From Bog-473 sp963777485 (lineage in GTDB: Bacteria; Actinomycetota; Acidimicrobiia; Acidimicrobiales; RAAP-2): a stretch of DNA of 64,000 nucleotides. Below are positions 24,691-33,738 of this stretch, one piece after another. Both the position numbers and the translations under genes were made by a program. The notes under the pieces are model-generated. The model searched no databases, was not told the DNA's origin, and was given only the letters and a program-made list of their open reading frames with translations. Every line of letters begins with the position of its first letter. The first letter of the stretch is position 1. The stretch spans positions 1,240,001-1,304,000 of the forward strand of contig CAVZQP010000002.1 of assembly GCA_963777485.1 (NCBI GenBank), written 5' to 3'.

Positions 24691-25728
24691 AGGCGGATCT
24701 TGCGCGGGACGGGTGCGTGCCTGGCTCTGTCCCTGCTCATCGCTGGCGTCGTGGCGCCGGCAGTGGCCACCGCGGCCGATTCGGCTTCATCGGCTCCGCA
24801 CTACCCGGTTGTGTGGTCGTTCCTTCCGACCGCGGCCGTAAGCGCTCTCGAGAACGGGCCAGACGCCGCGCCACCTGGCTCAAACGTCCCGTGCGTGCCC
24901 AGTGCCGCACATCCCGACCCGGTCATCCTGGTGCACGGCCTCGCAGGGAACCAGAACGACAACTGGCAGACGATGTCACCGTTCCTGGCCGATCAGGGCT
25001 ACTGCGTCTTTTCGCTGACCTACGGCAACATGGCCTCGCTCTCGCGTCCTTTCGACGAGATCGGTGGCCTCACGGACATGACGAAGAGTGCCGAGGACTT
25101 GGCAATGTTCGTCGACCGGGTATTGGCCGCGACACACGCGCCGAAGGTGGACATCGTGGGCCACTCCGAGGGCGGGACGATGCCCGACTACTACATCAAG
25201 TTCCTCGGCGGGTCACGGGTGGTGGCGAAGTTCGTGATGCTGAGCGGGGTGCCTCATGGGACCACGTTCTGGGGCCTGTCTGACCTCTACGAACTCGCAG
25301 CGGCCTATGGGTTCAGCTCGCAGGCGAACGCGTTGGCGTCGTTCTGCGGATCGTGCACCCAGTTCCTGACCGGGTCGAGCTTCATCAAGACGCTTGATGC
25401 CCCCAACGCGCAGGCGACCGCGGGCGAGGCGGCGACGTGCCCATACGACGGCGCAGCCGTGGACGGCGTGAGCTACACCTCCATCGCAACCGAGTACGAC
25501 GAGTTGGTCCGGCCTTACGACAGCGACTTCATCGATTCGCGCTGTGCCACCGGTGGCGACGGCATCGGCGTCGACAACATCACGGTGCAGCAGCAATGCC
25601 CCTCCGACCTCGCAGACCACTTGTCCATCGAGTCCGACCAGGTCGCGGCCCAAGACGTCCTGAACGCGCTCGACCCCTGGGGGGCACAGCCCGTCCACTG
25701 CACGCTCACGCTTCCGGCCATCGGCTGA
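24682..25728 (+). CDS. Secreted class 2 lipase (triacylglycerol lipase-like)
   Basis: A 348-residue alpha/beta hydrolase with a Sec signal peptide (cleavage near ATA-AD at about 32). VILVHGLAGNQNDNW supplies the oxyanion region, VDIVGHSEGGTMPDYY the nucleophile elbow (G-H-S-E-G), and ADHLSIESD the probable catalytic His. Cysteines spaced along the chain suggest disulfides, as expected outside the cell. The pattern is that of Streptomyces/Mycobacterium-type lipases of Pfam class 2. It should hydrolyse fatty-acid esters in the medium. Downstream, the CYTH-CHAD gene is separate. The start codon lies at the centre of a perfect palindrome. Confidence 0.85.
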   Translation: MRGRRILRGTGACLALSLLIAGVVAPAVATAADSASSAPHYPVVWSFLPTAAVSALENGPDAAPPGSNVPCVPSAAHPDPVILVHGLAGNQNDNWQTMSPFLADQGYCVFSLTYGNMASLSRPFDEIGGLTDMTKSAEDLAMFVDRVLAATHAPKVDIVGHSEGGTMPDYYIKFLGGSRVVAKFVMLSGVPHGTTFWGLSDLYELAAAYGFSSQANALASFCGSCTQFLTGSSFIKTLDAPNAQATAGEAATCPYDGAAVDGVSYTSIATEYDELVRPYDSDFIDSRCATGGDGIGVDNITVQQQCPSDLADHLSIESDQVAAQDVLNALDPWGAQPVHCTLTLPAIG

Positions 25729-25820
25729 GAGGTCACGGCTCGGCGAAGGCTGAGCGCCGCGGACTGTCGACCTCCACCCGCTGATGCGTACGCAGGCCCT
25801 TGCGCGGGTATCGACCGATC

Positions 25821-27317
25821 GTGGCACTCGACCTGCATACAGAGCGAGAACTCAAGTTCGAGGCGCGCGTGGGAGCGCCGCTTCCCGACCTGCGTCCTCT
25901 AGTCGGGGGGACCTTTCGCCAACCCCGGCAGGTGCTGCACACCGCCTATTTCGACTCGATCGACGGGCGCCTCTGGAGCCGGGGACTGACTTTGCGACAC
26001 CGGAAGACCGAGGGCGACGGGCACGGAGTGTGGACGCTGAAGACGCCGGTGGACTCGGGCGAAGCGCTCGTACGGAACGAGTTCTCGTGGCTGGGGGATC
26101 GCGGCGACGTGCCTCCGGACGCCCAGCGCATCCTGCACGGGGTGCTCAGACGGGAATCGTTGCGACAGCTGGTCGAGCTCGAGACCGTTCGAGAGCGCCT
26201 TTCGCTCCGTGACGACGAGGACACGGCCGTCGCCGAGCTCGACGACGATCTGGTCTCGGTGTCGGGAGGCCCACGCGATGGGTTGCGCTTTCGACAGGTC
26301 GAACTCGAGCTTCAGAGCGAAGATTGGTCGAGCAGGCCCGTCGTGCATCGCTTGGAGGCGGCTGGGTTCACCGCAGGGTCGTCGCCGAAGTTGGCCCTCG
26401 CGATGCCGCAGACATCGCCGAGTTCCGGCGATACGCACTTGGGCCCAAAGTCCACGCTGGCCGAACTGGTCCGGATGCGTCTTCTCGAAGGGTTTGATCG
26501 TCTGCTCGAGCACGACTGGCGTCTCCGCCTCGTGGCCCCAGATTTCAATCCCAGCGACATTCATCGAGCGAGGGTCGCGACCCGTCGCCTCCGCTCGGAC
26601 CTCAAGTCATTCAGCGGTGTTCTGGACCCGGTCTGGAAGGCTCACATGAGAAGTGACCTCAAATGGCTCGGCTCTGCTCTTGGGGACGTCAGGGATCTCG
26701 ACGTCCTGCGCAAGAACTTGAAGGGCCTCCCATCCGAACTGGACCGAACGCTTGTCGAGCTGCGACACGCTGCGGACGAGCGCCTGACGCTGGTCCTGGA
26801 AGAGGGCCGCTACCTTGACCTGCTCGACCGATTGCACGCGGCGTCGGATCTGGTACCGATCGCCGGTGGCGACGCCGCCGATCTCGCAGGCGGGAGGGCG
26901 CGAGATGCCCTCCCACTGATCGTTGGAGCGAATTGGCGCAAGCTGCGTCGACAGGTCCGAAAGGCCAGGCGGCACCCGTCTCCTGAACGGTTGCACAAGG
27001 TTCGCATCAAGGCGAAGGAGTTGCGGTACTCGTCGGAGTCCGCAATCACGTTCTACGAGGGGCCAGCGCGACGCCTGGCCAGCGCGGCCCGCAGACTGCA
27101 GGACGAGCTCGGTGAGCACCACGACGCCGTGGCGGCGGGCGATTGGCTGCATGCCCTGGCCTATGAGGATCATGGAACACGGCTGCCCGGCGACGTTGCC
27201 TTCGAAGCCGGAGGTCTGGCCGCCGACACACGCCGCCGTCAAGCACATTTCGAGGCGGCGTGGGAGCGATCCTGGAGCCACCTGCGCAGACCGAGACGCA
27301 CCAACTGGCTTCGCTAA
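25821..27317 (+). CDS. CYTH and CHAD domain protein
   Basis: A protein of about 498 residues with an N-terminal CYTH triphosphate-tunnel domain (about 5-200; signature E-R-E-L-K, then TAYFDS, LTLRHRKTEG and WTLKTP). A C-terminal CHAD domain (about 215-490) consists of His/Arg-rich helices such as IHRARVATRRLRSDLKSF, GDVRDLDVL and LHKVRIKAKELRYSSE. CYTH enzymes hydrolyse inorganic or organic triphosphate; CHAD binds polyphosphate. The protein probably acts on polyphosphate granules. I prefer the GTG at 25821 because it puts the E-x-E-x-K motif near the N-terminus and TATCGA lies 6 nt upstream. A TTG at 25800 would add seven residues. It is convergent with the phosphofructokinase gene. Confidence 0.88.
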   Translation: MALDLHTERELKFEARVGAPLPDLRPLVGGTFRQPRQVLHTAYFDSIDGRLWSRGLTLRHRKTEGDGHGVWTLKTPVDSGEALVRNEFSWLGDRGDVPPDAQRILHGVLRRESLRQLVELETVRERLSLRDDEDTAVAELDDDLVSVSGGPRDGLRFRQVELELQSEDWSSRPVVHRLEAAGFTAGSSPKLALAMPQTSPSSGDTHLGPKSTLAELVRMRLLEGFDRLLEHDWRLRLVAPDFNPSDIHRARVATRRLRSDLKSFSGVLDPVWKAHMRSDLKWLGSALGDVRDLDVLRKNLKGLPSELDRTLVELRHAADERLTLVLEEGRYLDLLDRLHAASDLVPIAGGDAADLAGGRARDALPLIVGANWRKLRRQVRKARRHPSPERLHKVRIKAKELRYSSESAITFYEGPARRLASAARRLQDELGEHHDAVAAGDWLHALAYEDHGTRLPGDVAFEAGGLAADTRRRQAHFEAAWERSWSHLRRPRRTNWLR

Positions 27318-27375
27318 GCCGCGTTGCGTGATAGCGAGGTCGTGAGTTCGGGGCTAGGCGCCGCCGCCCCCCCGC

Positions 27376-28401
27376 TCAGCCGAAGAAGACCTCGGCTTCG
27401 GCGATCAACTCTGACGGGACGAGCTTGAGCTGCGCCGTGGCCTCGGACAACGGGACGAGCTCGATGTTCGTGCCGTGTAGTGCCACCATCTGACCCGATA
27501 GCCCGTCGTGCAGCGCGTCGACGGCGTGGAGACCGAAGCGGGTCGCCAGGACACGGTCGAACGCCGTCGGGCTCCCACCGCGCTGCACATGGCCGAGGAC
27601 GGTGGCCCGGGCCTCTTTGCCCGTGCGTCCGGCGATCTCTGCCTCGAGGTAATTCCCGATGCCCATCAGCCGCTCGTGACCGAACGCGTCGACCTCCGCG
27701 AGGCGGTGGGGCGCGGTCCCTTCGACGGGCTGGGCACCCTCGGCGACCACGACGATCGGCGCGTACTGACTGGCGAAGCGGTGCTCGATGAACCGGCACA
27801 CCTCATCGATCTGGAACGGCCGCTCCGGGATCAGGATCACGTTGGCGCCGCCGGCGATGCCCGAATACCACGCGATCCAGCCCGAGTGCCGGCCCATCAC
27901 CTCCACGATCAGCACCCGGTGATGGCTCTCCGCGGTGGTGTGCAGCCGGTCGATCGCCTCCGTCGCGATCGTGACAGCGGTGTTGAACCCGAACGTGTAG
28001 TCGGTGCCACTCAGGTCGTTGTCGATCGTCTTCGGCACGCCGACGATCGGGAACCCCGTCGCGCTGAGTCTCGCCGCCACGCCGAGCGTGTCTTCGCCGC
28101 CGATGGCGATGAGGCCGTCGAGACCCATCTGCTCCATCGTTGCGAGAACCCGGTGCTCCCCGTCGTCGGAGCTGTAGGGATTGGTCCTACTCGACCCCAG
28201 GATCGTGCCTCCCCTCGGGAGGATGCCCCGGACGCTGGACACGTCCAAGGGAATGAAGTCCCCTTCGAGCGGCCCGCGCCAGCCGTCCCGAAATCCGACG
28301 AACTCATGACCGTGGATCTCCACGCCCTTGCGGACCACGGCCCGGATGACGGCATTGAGTCCCGGGCAGTCCCCGCCACCTGTGAGCACCCCGATCTGCA
28401 T
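27376..28401 (-). CDS. pfp: 6-phosphofructokinase, predicted pyrophosphate-dependent
   Basis: A 341-residue phosphofructokinase that phosphorylates fructose 6-phosphate in glycolysis. It has GVLTGGGDCPGLNA at the start, the catalytic PKTIDND (Asp127) and the sugar-binding VEVMGRHSGWIA and GHVQRGGSPTAFDR. At the phosphoryl-donor site it carries Asp104 (GGEDT) and Lys124 (PKTIDND), which coincide with E. coli numbering. Gly at 104 marks ATP use, while Asp104 with Lys124 marks pyrophosphate-using group III enzymes of actinomycetes. It should therefore be reversible and use PPi. A TACACT -10 stands 8 nt before the ATG. The upstream decarboxylase operon ends 75 bp away on the same strand. Confidence 0.88.
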   Translation of the reverse strand: MQIGVLTGGGDCPGLNAVIRAVVRKGVEIHGHEFVGFRDGWRGPLEGDFIPLDVSSVRGILPRGGTILGSSRTNPYSSDDGEHRVLATMEQMGLDGLIAIGGEDTLGVAARLSATGFPIVGVPKTIDNDLSGTDYTFGFNTAVTIATEAIDRLHTTAESHHRVLIVEVMGRHSGWIAWYSGIAGGANVILIPERPFQIDEVCRFIEHRFASQYAPIVVVAEGAQPVEGTAPHRLAEVDAFGHERLMGIGNYLEAEIAGRTGKEARATVLGHVQRGGSPTAFDRVLATRFGLHAVDALHDGLSGQMVALHGTNIELVPLSEATAQLKLVPSELIAEAEVFFG

Positions 28402-28476
28402 TCAGGGCGAGTGTAGCGACGACCTCACCGGACGAGCGGGTGAATGAGGCGGTCGGGCACTACCTCTGGCGTCGCC

Positions 28477-29106
28477 TCACCAGGGTGCGAGCTCGGGCGC
28501 GTCGCCGCGCCCGATGATCCAGGCCAACAGCGCCGCCGCGTCGGTGCGCTCGCCCAGCCGTGGCAGCTCGCGCGCCAGCCACACCGCCACCAGCGTTGGC
28601 GGCAACGGGACCGGCCCGAGCCCGAGGTCGCCGTGGTGGACGACGACCTCGCGCCAGCGGGAGAAGACCGCGTCGCGTGAGGGTTCCACCACCCCCCGTG
28701 AGGTCCGCGACGGCGCGTCCCACGCCTCGTCTGGCAGCTCGGCCACGACCCGCGCCACCGCGGCTGAGCTGTCCCGCACGTCAGCCACCAACACGCCGGC
28801 CGGCCGGCCCGCCCCCGCCTCGATGTCCTGGCGTCGCTGCTCCAGGCCACCCGGGTACTGATCGCGTAGCTCGCCCCGCAGAGCGCCCTCGAGCCGCCAC
28901 ACCACACTGTCCGCGTTCCGGGCAATGTGGGTGAGCACGTGCCCGACGCTCCATGCAGGCAACTGGCTCGGAGAGCGCGCCGTCGCGTCGTCAAGACCGA
29001 GGATCGCCTCGTCGAGCGCGGCCTGAGCGGCCAGGCACCCGCCGATCCACTCCCGCGGTGGACCGGCACCGGTGCCGTCGCGGGTGCTGGCCCCGCCGCC
29101 CGTCAC
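28477..29106 (-). CDS. Maleylpyruvate isomerase-fold (mycothiol-type) protein
   Basis: A 209-residue DinB/MDMPI-fold protein. The N-terminal four-helix bundle contains the expected metal His in WSVGHVLTHIARNAD. A further conserved His-Asp is in VVHHGDLGLGPVPLP, and the C-terminal part resembles the short MDMPI extension. Members catalyse mycothiol-dependent isomerisation or S-transfer, or have no known activity. The GTG at 29106 overlaps the stop of the PLP-decarboxylase gene by 4 bp, so the two are coupled and probably work on the same compound. A much longer frame continues upstream but lies inside the decarboxylase gene and is not family-like. Confidence 0.75.
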   Translation of the reverse strand: MTGGGASTRDGTGAGPPREWIGGCLAAQAALDEAILGLDDATARSPSQLPAWSVGHVLTHIARNADSVVWRLEGALRGELRDQYPGGLEQRRQDIEAGAGRPAGVLVADVRDSSAAVARVVAELPDEAWDAPSRTSRGVVEPSRDAVFSRWREVVVHHGDLGLGPVPLPPTLVAVWLARELPRLGERTDAAALLAWIIGRGDAPELAPW

Positions 29107-30497
29107 TTCGCAGGTATCGAAGACTGGCCGTCGAGCATGTCGGCCATCACGGCGCGGATGAACTCGTCGGCCTCGTCGGTCATGCCGCCGGCCACCCCGC
29201 CGTAGATCGCCCCCGATCTCGGCGCATCGGCGGCGTGCTCCTTCGCGTACGCCACCGCGTCGGTCAGGTCGGCAGTGAACTCGTCGACCACGCCGCCCTG
29301 GGTCTGGGGCCGGGTCACCGCCATGTGCAGGGCGTTGGGGTATTGCTGGCCGTTGAAGCGCCAGCCGCGCAGCCGCATGAAGTCGTTCACGTGGTAGATG
29401 TCGAACACGTCCGAGGTGAATGAGAAGAGGAACGTCGGCTTGCCCACCAGGCGGAGCTCGGGGTGCGAGCGCACCGCGTCCTGCATGGCGAAGGCCGTCT
29501 CGAAGATCTGCCGCGCGTAGCCCAGGTAACCGGCGTGGCCGAGCTGCACCATCGACGCCCACGTCGCCGCGATCAGGCCACCCGAGCGTGAGCCCTCCAT
29601 GCCGGGCGAGGTGTACTTCCCGCCGCTCCAGTCCGTCAGGTAGAAGTACTGCGCGTTGCGCAAGGCCTTGGTGCGGAAGCTGCAGACCGACGAGCCCTTG
29701 AACGCGTAGCCGTACTTGTGCGTGTCGGCCGACATCGACGTGACGCCGGGCAGGGAGTAGTCGAAGACCGGGATGTCGTAGCCGAGCTCGCGGCCGAACG
29801 GCAGGATGAAGCCGCCCAGGCAGGCGTCGACGTGCAGGCCGATCCCTTTCTCCAGCGCCAGCTCGGAGAGATCCGCGATGGGGTCGACGGTGCCGTAGCC
29901 GTAGTTGCAGGCCGACCCGATCATGGCGACCGTCCCCTCGTCGATGTGGTCACGCACCCAGTCCACGTCCACCTGTGTCGTGACCGGGTCGACCGGGGCG
30001 CGCCGCAGCTCGACCCCGAAGAGGTGGCAGGCCTTGTCGAACGCGGGGTGCGCCGTCTCCGGCTTGATCACGTTGGGCCGGGTTACGCCCCTCGTCTGGG
30101 CCGCATGTTCGCGGTAGGCGAGGATCGCATGCAGGATGCTGCCGGTTCCTCCCGTCGTGACGAGGCCGCACGGCTCGTCGCCGGTCGCAGCCGCCGCGTC
30201 GCCCGAGAAGAGACCGAGGGTCATGGCGATGATCTCGGCCTCGAACTTCGTCGCGCTCGGGCACATGTCGCGCTGGAGGACGTTGACGTGCGCGAACAGC
30301 CCGAAGGCCTCATTCATGAACGTGTAGTGGTCGTGGTCACCGCAGTACATGGTGCCCGAGCACTTGCCGGTCTCCCAGAAGGCGTCCTCCTCCGTCGCCA
30401 TGGTGTGGAGCTGGGCCAGCACGTCCTGGCGGCTCGTGCCCTCTTCGGGCAGGGACCGGTGGATAGCAAAGCGGTCGGCGTAGGGGTAGTCGCTCAT
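29103..30497 (-). CDS. PLP-dependent decarboxylase / sphingosine-phosphate lyase-like enzyme
   Basis: A 464-residue fold-type I PLP enzyme of the group II decarboxylase superfamily. TTGGTGSILHAILAYRE binds the cofactor phosphate, HVDACLGG (222-229) holds the Asp that pairs with the pyridine nitrogen, and SADTHKYGYAFKGSS carries Schiff-base Lys261. The last block, together with MEGSRSGG, is closer to sphingosine-1-phosphate lyase than to glutamate or tyrosine decarboxylase. It may therefore cleave a phosphorylated long-chain base or a related amino alcohol. AAGGAGG lies upstream of the ATG. It is the first gene of an operon with the MDMPI-like gene and possibly the phosphofructokinase gene. 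Confidence 0.82.
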   Translation of the reverse strand: MSDYPYADRFAIHRSLPEEGTSRQDVLAQLHTMATEEDAFWETGKCSGTMYCGDHDHYTFMNEAFGLFAHVNVLQRDMCPSATKFEAEIIAMTLGLFSGDAAAATGDEPCGLVTTGGTGSILHAILAYREHAAQTRGVTRPNVIKPETAHPAFDKACHLFGVELRRAPVDPVTTQVDVDWVRDHIDEGTVAMIGSACNYGYGTVDPIADLSELALEKGIGLHVDACLGGFILPFGRELGYDIPVFDYSLPGVTSMSADTHKYGYAFKGSSVCSFRTKALRNAQYFYLTDWSGGKYTSPGMEGSRSGGLIAATWASMVQLGHAGYLGYARQIFETAFAMQDAVRSHPELRLVGKPTFLFSFTSDVFDIYHVNDFMRLRGWRFNGQQYPNALHMAVTRPQTQGGVVDEFTADLTDAVAYAKEHAADAPRSGAIYGGVAGGMTDEADEFIRAVMADMLDGQSSIPAK

Positions 30498-30623
30498 GGT
30501 GTCGGGGCCTCCTTGAGCCCCTGGGCCGGCCGCGGCCTCCAGCGGACGGGCGACACGGCTCGAGTCCGAGACTATTCAATTGGTATCGGTCGCACGGCAC
30601 GCCAGCTGGGAGAAGATGTCGCG

Positions 30624-32306
30624 GTGGGTCCGCCCCCGGTGTTCACCTCGCTGCACGGTTACCAACGCGCCTGGGTCAGCGCGGACGCCGTCGCGGGCCT
30701 GACGCTGCTGGCCATAGCCCTGCCCGAGCAGCTGGCGACGTCGCGCCTCGCCGGCATGCCGCCGATCACCGGCTTCTACGCGTTCATCGCCGGCACCGTG
30801 CTGTTCGCCCTGCTGGGTTCCAACCGCCAGATGTCAGTGGGCGCCGACTCGACGATCGCCCCCCTCTTCGCCGCCGGGGTCATCAGTCTCGCCGTGCTGG
30901 GATCACCGCACTACGTCGAGTTGGTGAGCATCCTGGCCGTGATGGTCGGGGTGATGGTGATGCTCGTGGGCCTCCTGCGGCTCGGGTGGATCGCCGAGTT
31001 CCTCTCCACCCCTATCACGACCGGCTTCCTCTCGGGTGTGGCCTTGATCATCGTCATCCACCAGCTGCCGGACTTCCTCGGCCTCCCGCCGGACACCGGC
31101 TCGGACCGGCACCGGTTCCTCTACGTCCTCAACCATCTCTCCGAGGTCCAGGCGGGCGCGCTCGTCATGGGGCTCGGCGTCCTGGTCGTCATGATCGTCT
31201 GCGCCCGCATCAACCGCCGTATCCCTGGTGCTCTCATCGCGCTCGTCGGCTCCATCCTCCTGGTCAATGCGTTCGACCTGCAGGCACACGGGGTCCCCGT
31301 TCTGGGTACCGTCCACAGCGGCGCGCCGCACTTCGGCCTCACTGGGCTGTCGTGGACCACGATGGGCAATCTCGCCCCCCTGGCCGCCGTCGTCGCGCTC
31401 GTCGTGGTGACGCAGAGTGCCGCGACGACACGCGCGTTCGCCGAGCAGGGGGGCTACGACGTCGACGCGGGCCGCGACTTCCTCGCCGTCGGGGCCGGCA
31501 GCGTCCTCTCGGGACTGGTCGGCTCTTTCCCGGTGGACGCCAGCCCGCCCCGGACGGACGCGTTCGTGAACGCGGGGGCCCGCACGCAGGCGGGTGCCCT
31601 CGGCGCGGCCGCCATGGTGCTCGTCTTCATTCCCTTCGCGAACGTGCTCAAGGACGTCCCACTCTCCATGTTGGCCGCCGTCCTCATCTACATCGCGGCC
31701 CGCCTGTTCAAGTGGCGGGAACTTCGCTCCATCGCCCGCTTCGACTCGTTGGAGTTCGGCCTCGCGGCTGTCACGCTGCTGGTCGTCGTCCTGGTCGGCG
31801 TGGAGCAGGGCATCGCCGTCGCCGTCGGGTTGGCGATCCTCGATCGGATCCGGCTGACGGCGCGGCCCCAGGTGCACCGGATGGGACACGTCCCGGGAAC
31901 GACCAGCTGGACGCCCCTGTCCGTCGACGTACAGGCCGTACGGGAACCCGGCGTGGTCGTGGTCCTCTTCGCCACGCCGCTCTGGTTCGCCAACGCGGTC
32001 CACTTCAGAGAAGAGGTCGACCATGCCCTTGCAGAGTCCGGTCCGGCGACGCGGGTGCTCGTCCTCGACACGATCGGCATGTCGGATCTCGACTTCACCG
32101 GGGCGCGCTCGCTGGGGCAGCTGCTGGACCGGTGCGAACGAGAGCACATCGACTTCGCCATCGCCCGCGCCGGCGACCACGTCCGCCGCAGCCTCGAGCG
32201 CAGCGGGTTGATGCAGCGCATCGGACCCGACCACTGCTTCTCGACGGTCGACGCCGCGGTCACCGCCCTCGCCGGCGGGCCATCACCGGGCGCCCGAGGG
32301 TCCTAG
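30624..32306 (+). CDS. SulP family anion transporter with STAS domain
   Basis: A 560-residue SLC26/SulP carrier. The transport domain (about 1-410, 12 or so helices) includes the family start (DAVAGLTLLAIALPEQLATSR), GSNRQMSVGADSTIAPLFAA, and SFPVDASPPRTDAFVNAGARTQ, the latter close to the usual substrate-site region. A STAS domain follows (about 435-545; VVVVLFATPLWFANAVHFRE and LVLDTIGMSDLDFTGARSL). SulP proteins carry sulfate, bicarbonate, chloride or dicarboxylates. Sulfate would suit the sulfotransferase and sulfatase nearby, but this is not shown. I chose the GTG at 30624 with GGGAGAAG eight bases upstream. Its TAG overlaps the TAG of the convergent lipoprotein gene within CTAG. Confidence 0.88.
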   Translation: MGPPPVFTSLHGYQRAWVSADAVAGLTLLAIALPEQLATSRLAGMPPITGFYAFIAGTVLFALLGSNRQMSVGADSTIAPLFAAGVISLAVLGSPHYVELVSILAVMVGVMVMLVGLLRLGWIAEFLSTPITTGFLSGVALIIVIHQLPDFLGLPPDTGSDRHRFLYVLNHLSEVQAGALVMGLGVLVVMIVCARINRRIPGALIALVGSILLVNAFDLQAHGVPVLGTVHSGAPHFGLTGLSWTTMGNLAPLAAVVALVVVTQSAATTRAFAEQGGYDVDAGRDFLAVGAGSVLSGLVGSFPVDASPPRTDAFVNAGARTQAGALGAAAMVLVFIPFANVLKDVPLSMLAAVLIYIAARLFKWRELRSIARFDSLEFGLAAVTLLVVVLVGVEQGIAVAVGLAILDRIRLTARPQVHRMGHVPGTTSWTPLSVDVQAVREPGVVVVLFATPLWFANAVHFREEVDHALAESGPATRVLVLDTIGMSDLDFTGARSLGQLLDRCEREHIDFAIARAGDHVRRSLERSGLMQRIGPDHCFSTVDAAVTALAGGPSPGARGS

Positions 32307-32857
32307 GGGCCAGAGCAGGCGTTGATCGTGGTGTTCGCCCCGGTGCTCAGCGTCTCGCCCTGCTCGGGGAAGTACCACTTGACCTGCTGGTAGGCCGCAC
32401 CACCGCCACACGTGCCGAGGTCGGACGCGACGACGGTCGCGCGCTCCTGCACGCCCTGGGCGGCCGACTGATTCGGCCCGACATAGGTGCTCGTGCCGGT
32501 CCCCGTCGCGGTGTCCCCGCCCCAGGACTGCCACGTGATCCCGGTCAGCATGCCCGTCGGGTCTCCCCCGAGCGAGATCTCCACCGGCTTCACCTGCCCG
32601 AAGCCGACCGCCGCCGTGCCCCACGCGGCGGCCGCGCCGAGTGTCGGGGAAGTGGCTGTCGCCCCACCGCCGTGCCCGCCGGTCGTCGTCGAGGTCGACG
32701 TGGACCCGACCGTCGAACCCGGCGTCGAGGTGGACGCGTGCACACGTGCGGTGGTGGTGGTCGTGCCGTTCTGCGCCGACGGAGACGAAGTGTTGGAGCA
32801 CGCCGACGCGAGCACCGCAACTCCGACGAACCCTGCCGTCCGCACCAGCACCCGCAT
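32303..32857 (-). CDS. Putative lipoprotein with Thr-rich spacer
   Basis: A 184-residue exported protein. The signal peptide ends in the lipobox L-A-S-A-C with Cys20. A Ser/Thr/Gly-rich spacer runs to about residue 70. A compact C-terminal domain of about 110 residues follows, containing two Cys (DLGTC, INAC) and aromatic strands (GITWQSWGGD, QQVKWYFPEQ). I do not recognise the family. It starts with ATG 5 bp after the endonuclease-like gene, so the two are likely co-expressed. The frame is open far upstream, but that part overlaps the neighbouring gene in another frame and is arginine-rich noise. Confidence 0.72.
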   Translation of the reverse strand: MRVLVRTAGFVGVAVLASACSNTSSPSAQNGTTTTTARVHASTSTPGSTVGSTSTSTTTGGHGGGATATSPTLGAAAAWGTAAVGFGQVKPVEISLGGDPTGMLTGITWQSWGGDTATGTGTSTYVGPNQSAAQGVQERATVVASDLGTCGGGAAYQQVKWYFPEQGETLSTGANTTINACSGP

Positions 32858-32862
32858 GTGCC

Positions 32863-33687
32863 TCACGCCGTCCCGACCCGGCGCAACTCCGCCCGCACCG
32901 GCCGGTGGTCCGAACCCCCGTCCGGCAGGACGTCGCCACGTACCGGTTGCAGCGCACCGCGCACGAGGATGTGGTCGATCTGGGAGTGCGGGCGCCAGGC
33001 GGGCCAGGTCCGCCCGACGACGGCGCGGCGCCAGCCCGGCATGAAAAGGGTCACCACGAGGGGTCCCCAGGTGTTCATGTCCCCGAGCAGCACGGCGTCG
33101 GCGCGCGCGCCCGTACGGAGGAGATCGCGCAGCTCGGCCCAATTGCGGTGCGATCCGAGGTGGAGGTGCGACATGTGCGTCCCGGCAACCGAGATGGGAT
33201 GTCCGTCGACCTCCAGGTCCACCACCACCGCCGCCCGGTGCACGGCGTCGCCGTGCAACACGCTCATCGGGAGCACCCGTGAGCTCTGGATCGGCAGGTC
33301 CGGCCGCACCAGCACCGCCACACCCCAGCGGCCCGGCTCTGCCTCCTGCCACCGGGTCAACGCCTGCACCTTGGCCGGCTGCGGACGGACACCGTCCATG
33401 AAGAGCGCCCTGTTCGAGGCCGTCCATGCCGGCTGTTTGATCCACGACGAGTCCGCATCTCCCTGTGGCCGGACCCGGCGCCCTTCGCCGAGGGTGTGCG
33501 CCACGATCTGGTACCCGAGATGCGCAGCCACCTTCTCGGCCTGACCATCGTTCTCGCCCGCAACCGTCCATGACTCCTCGAGCACGATCACGTCCGAATC
33601 GAACGAGGCGATCACCTCGATGTAGTCGTACGGCCGGCCCCAGCCGTCCATCCCGCAGTGCATGTTGTAGTTGGTAACGGTCAGCAC
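32863..33687 (-). CDS. Endonuclease/exonuclease/phosphatase family protein
   Basis: A 274-residue member of the EEP (DNase I-like) superfamily. All motifs are in order: TVTNYNMHCG (Asn), IVLEESW (metal Glu), AGTHMSHLHLGSHRNW (catalytic His region), VLLGDMNTWG (D-x-N), SQIDHILV and the final GGSDHRPV (Ser-Asp-His). Members are DNA nucleases or phosphodiesterases that act on lipids and inositol phosphates. No signal peptide is visible, so a cytoplasmic role is likely. The GTG at 33687 is the only reasonable start before the first motif. Divergent from the aminotransferase operon. Confidence 0.85.
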   Translation of the reverse strand: MLTVTNYNMHCGMDGWGRPYDYIEVIASFDSDVIVLEESWTVAGENDGQAEKVAAHLGYQIVAHTLGEGRRVRPQGDADSSWIKQPAWTASNRALFMDGVRPQPAKVQALTRWQEAEPGRWGVAVLVRPDLPIQSSRVLPMSVLHGDAVHRAAVVVDLEVDGHPISVAGTHMSHLHLGSHRNWAELRDLLRTGARADAVLLGDMNTWGPLVVTLFMPGWRRAVVGRTWPAWRPHSQIDHILVRGALQPVRGDVLPDGGSDHRPVRAELRRVGTA

Positions 33688-33738
33688 GATCGATCGGCGG
33701 AGACGATAGGCCGGAATCGCCGGTTACCATCACACGGC

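Noticed and set aside
32303..32306. CTAG shared by the stop codons of two convergent genes
   Set aside because: It is real, but a 4-bp convergent overlap is a common result of compaction and needs no special explanation.
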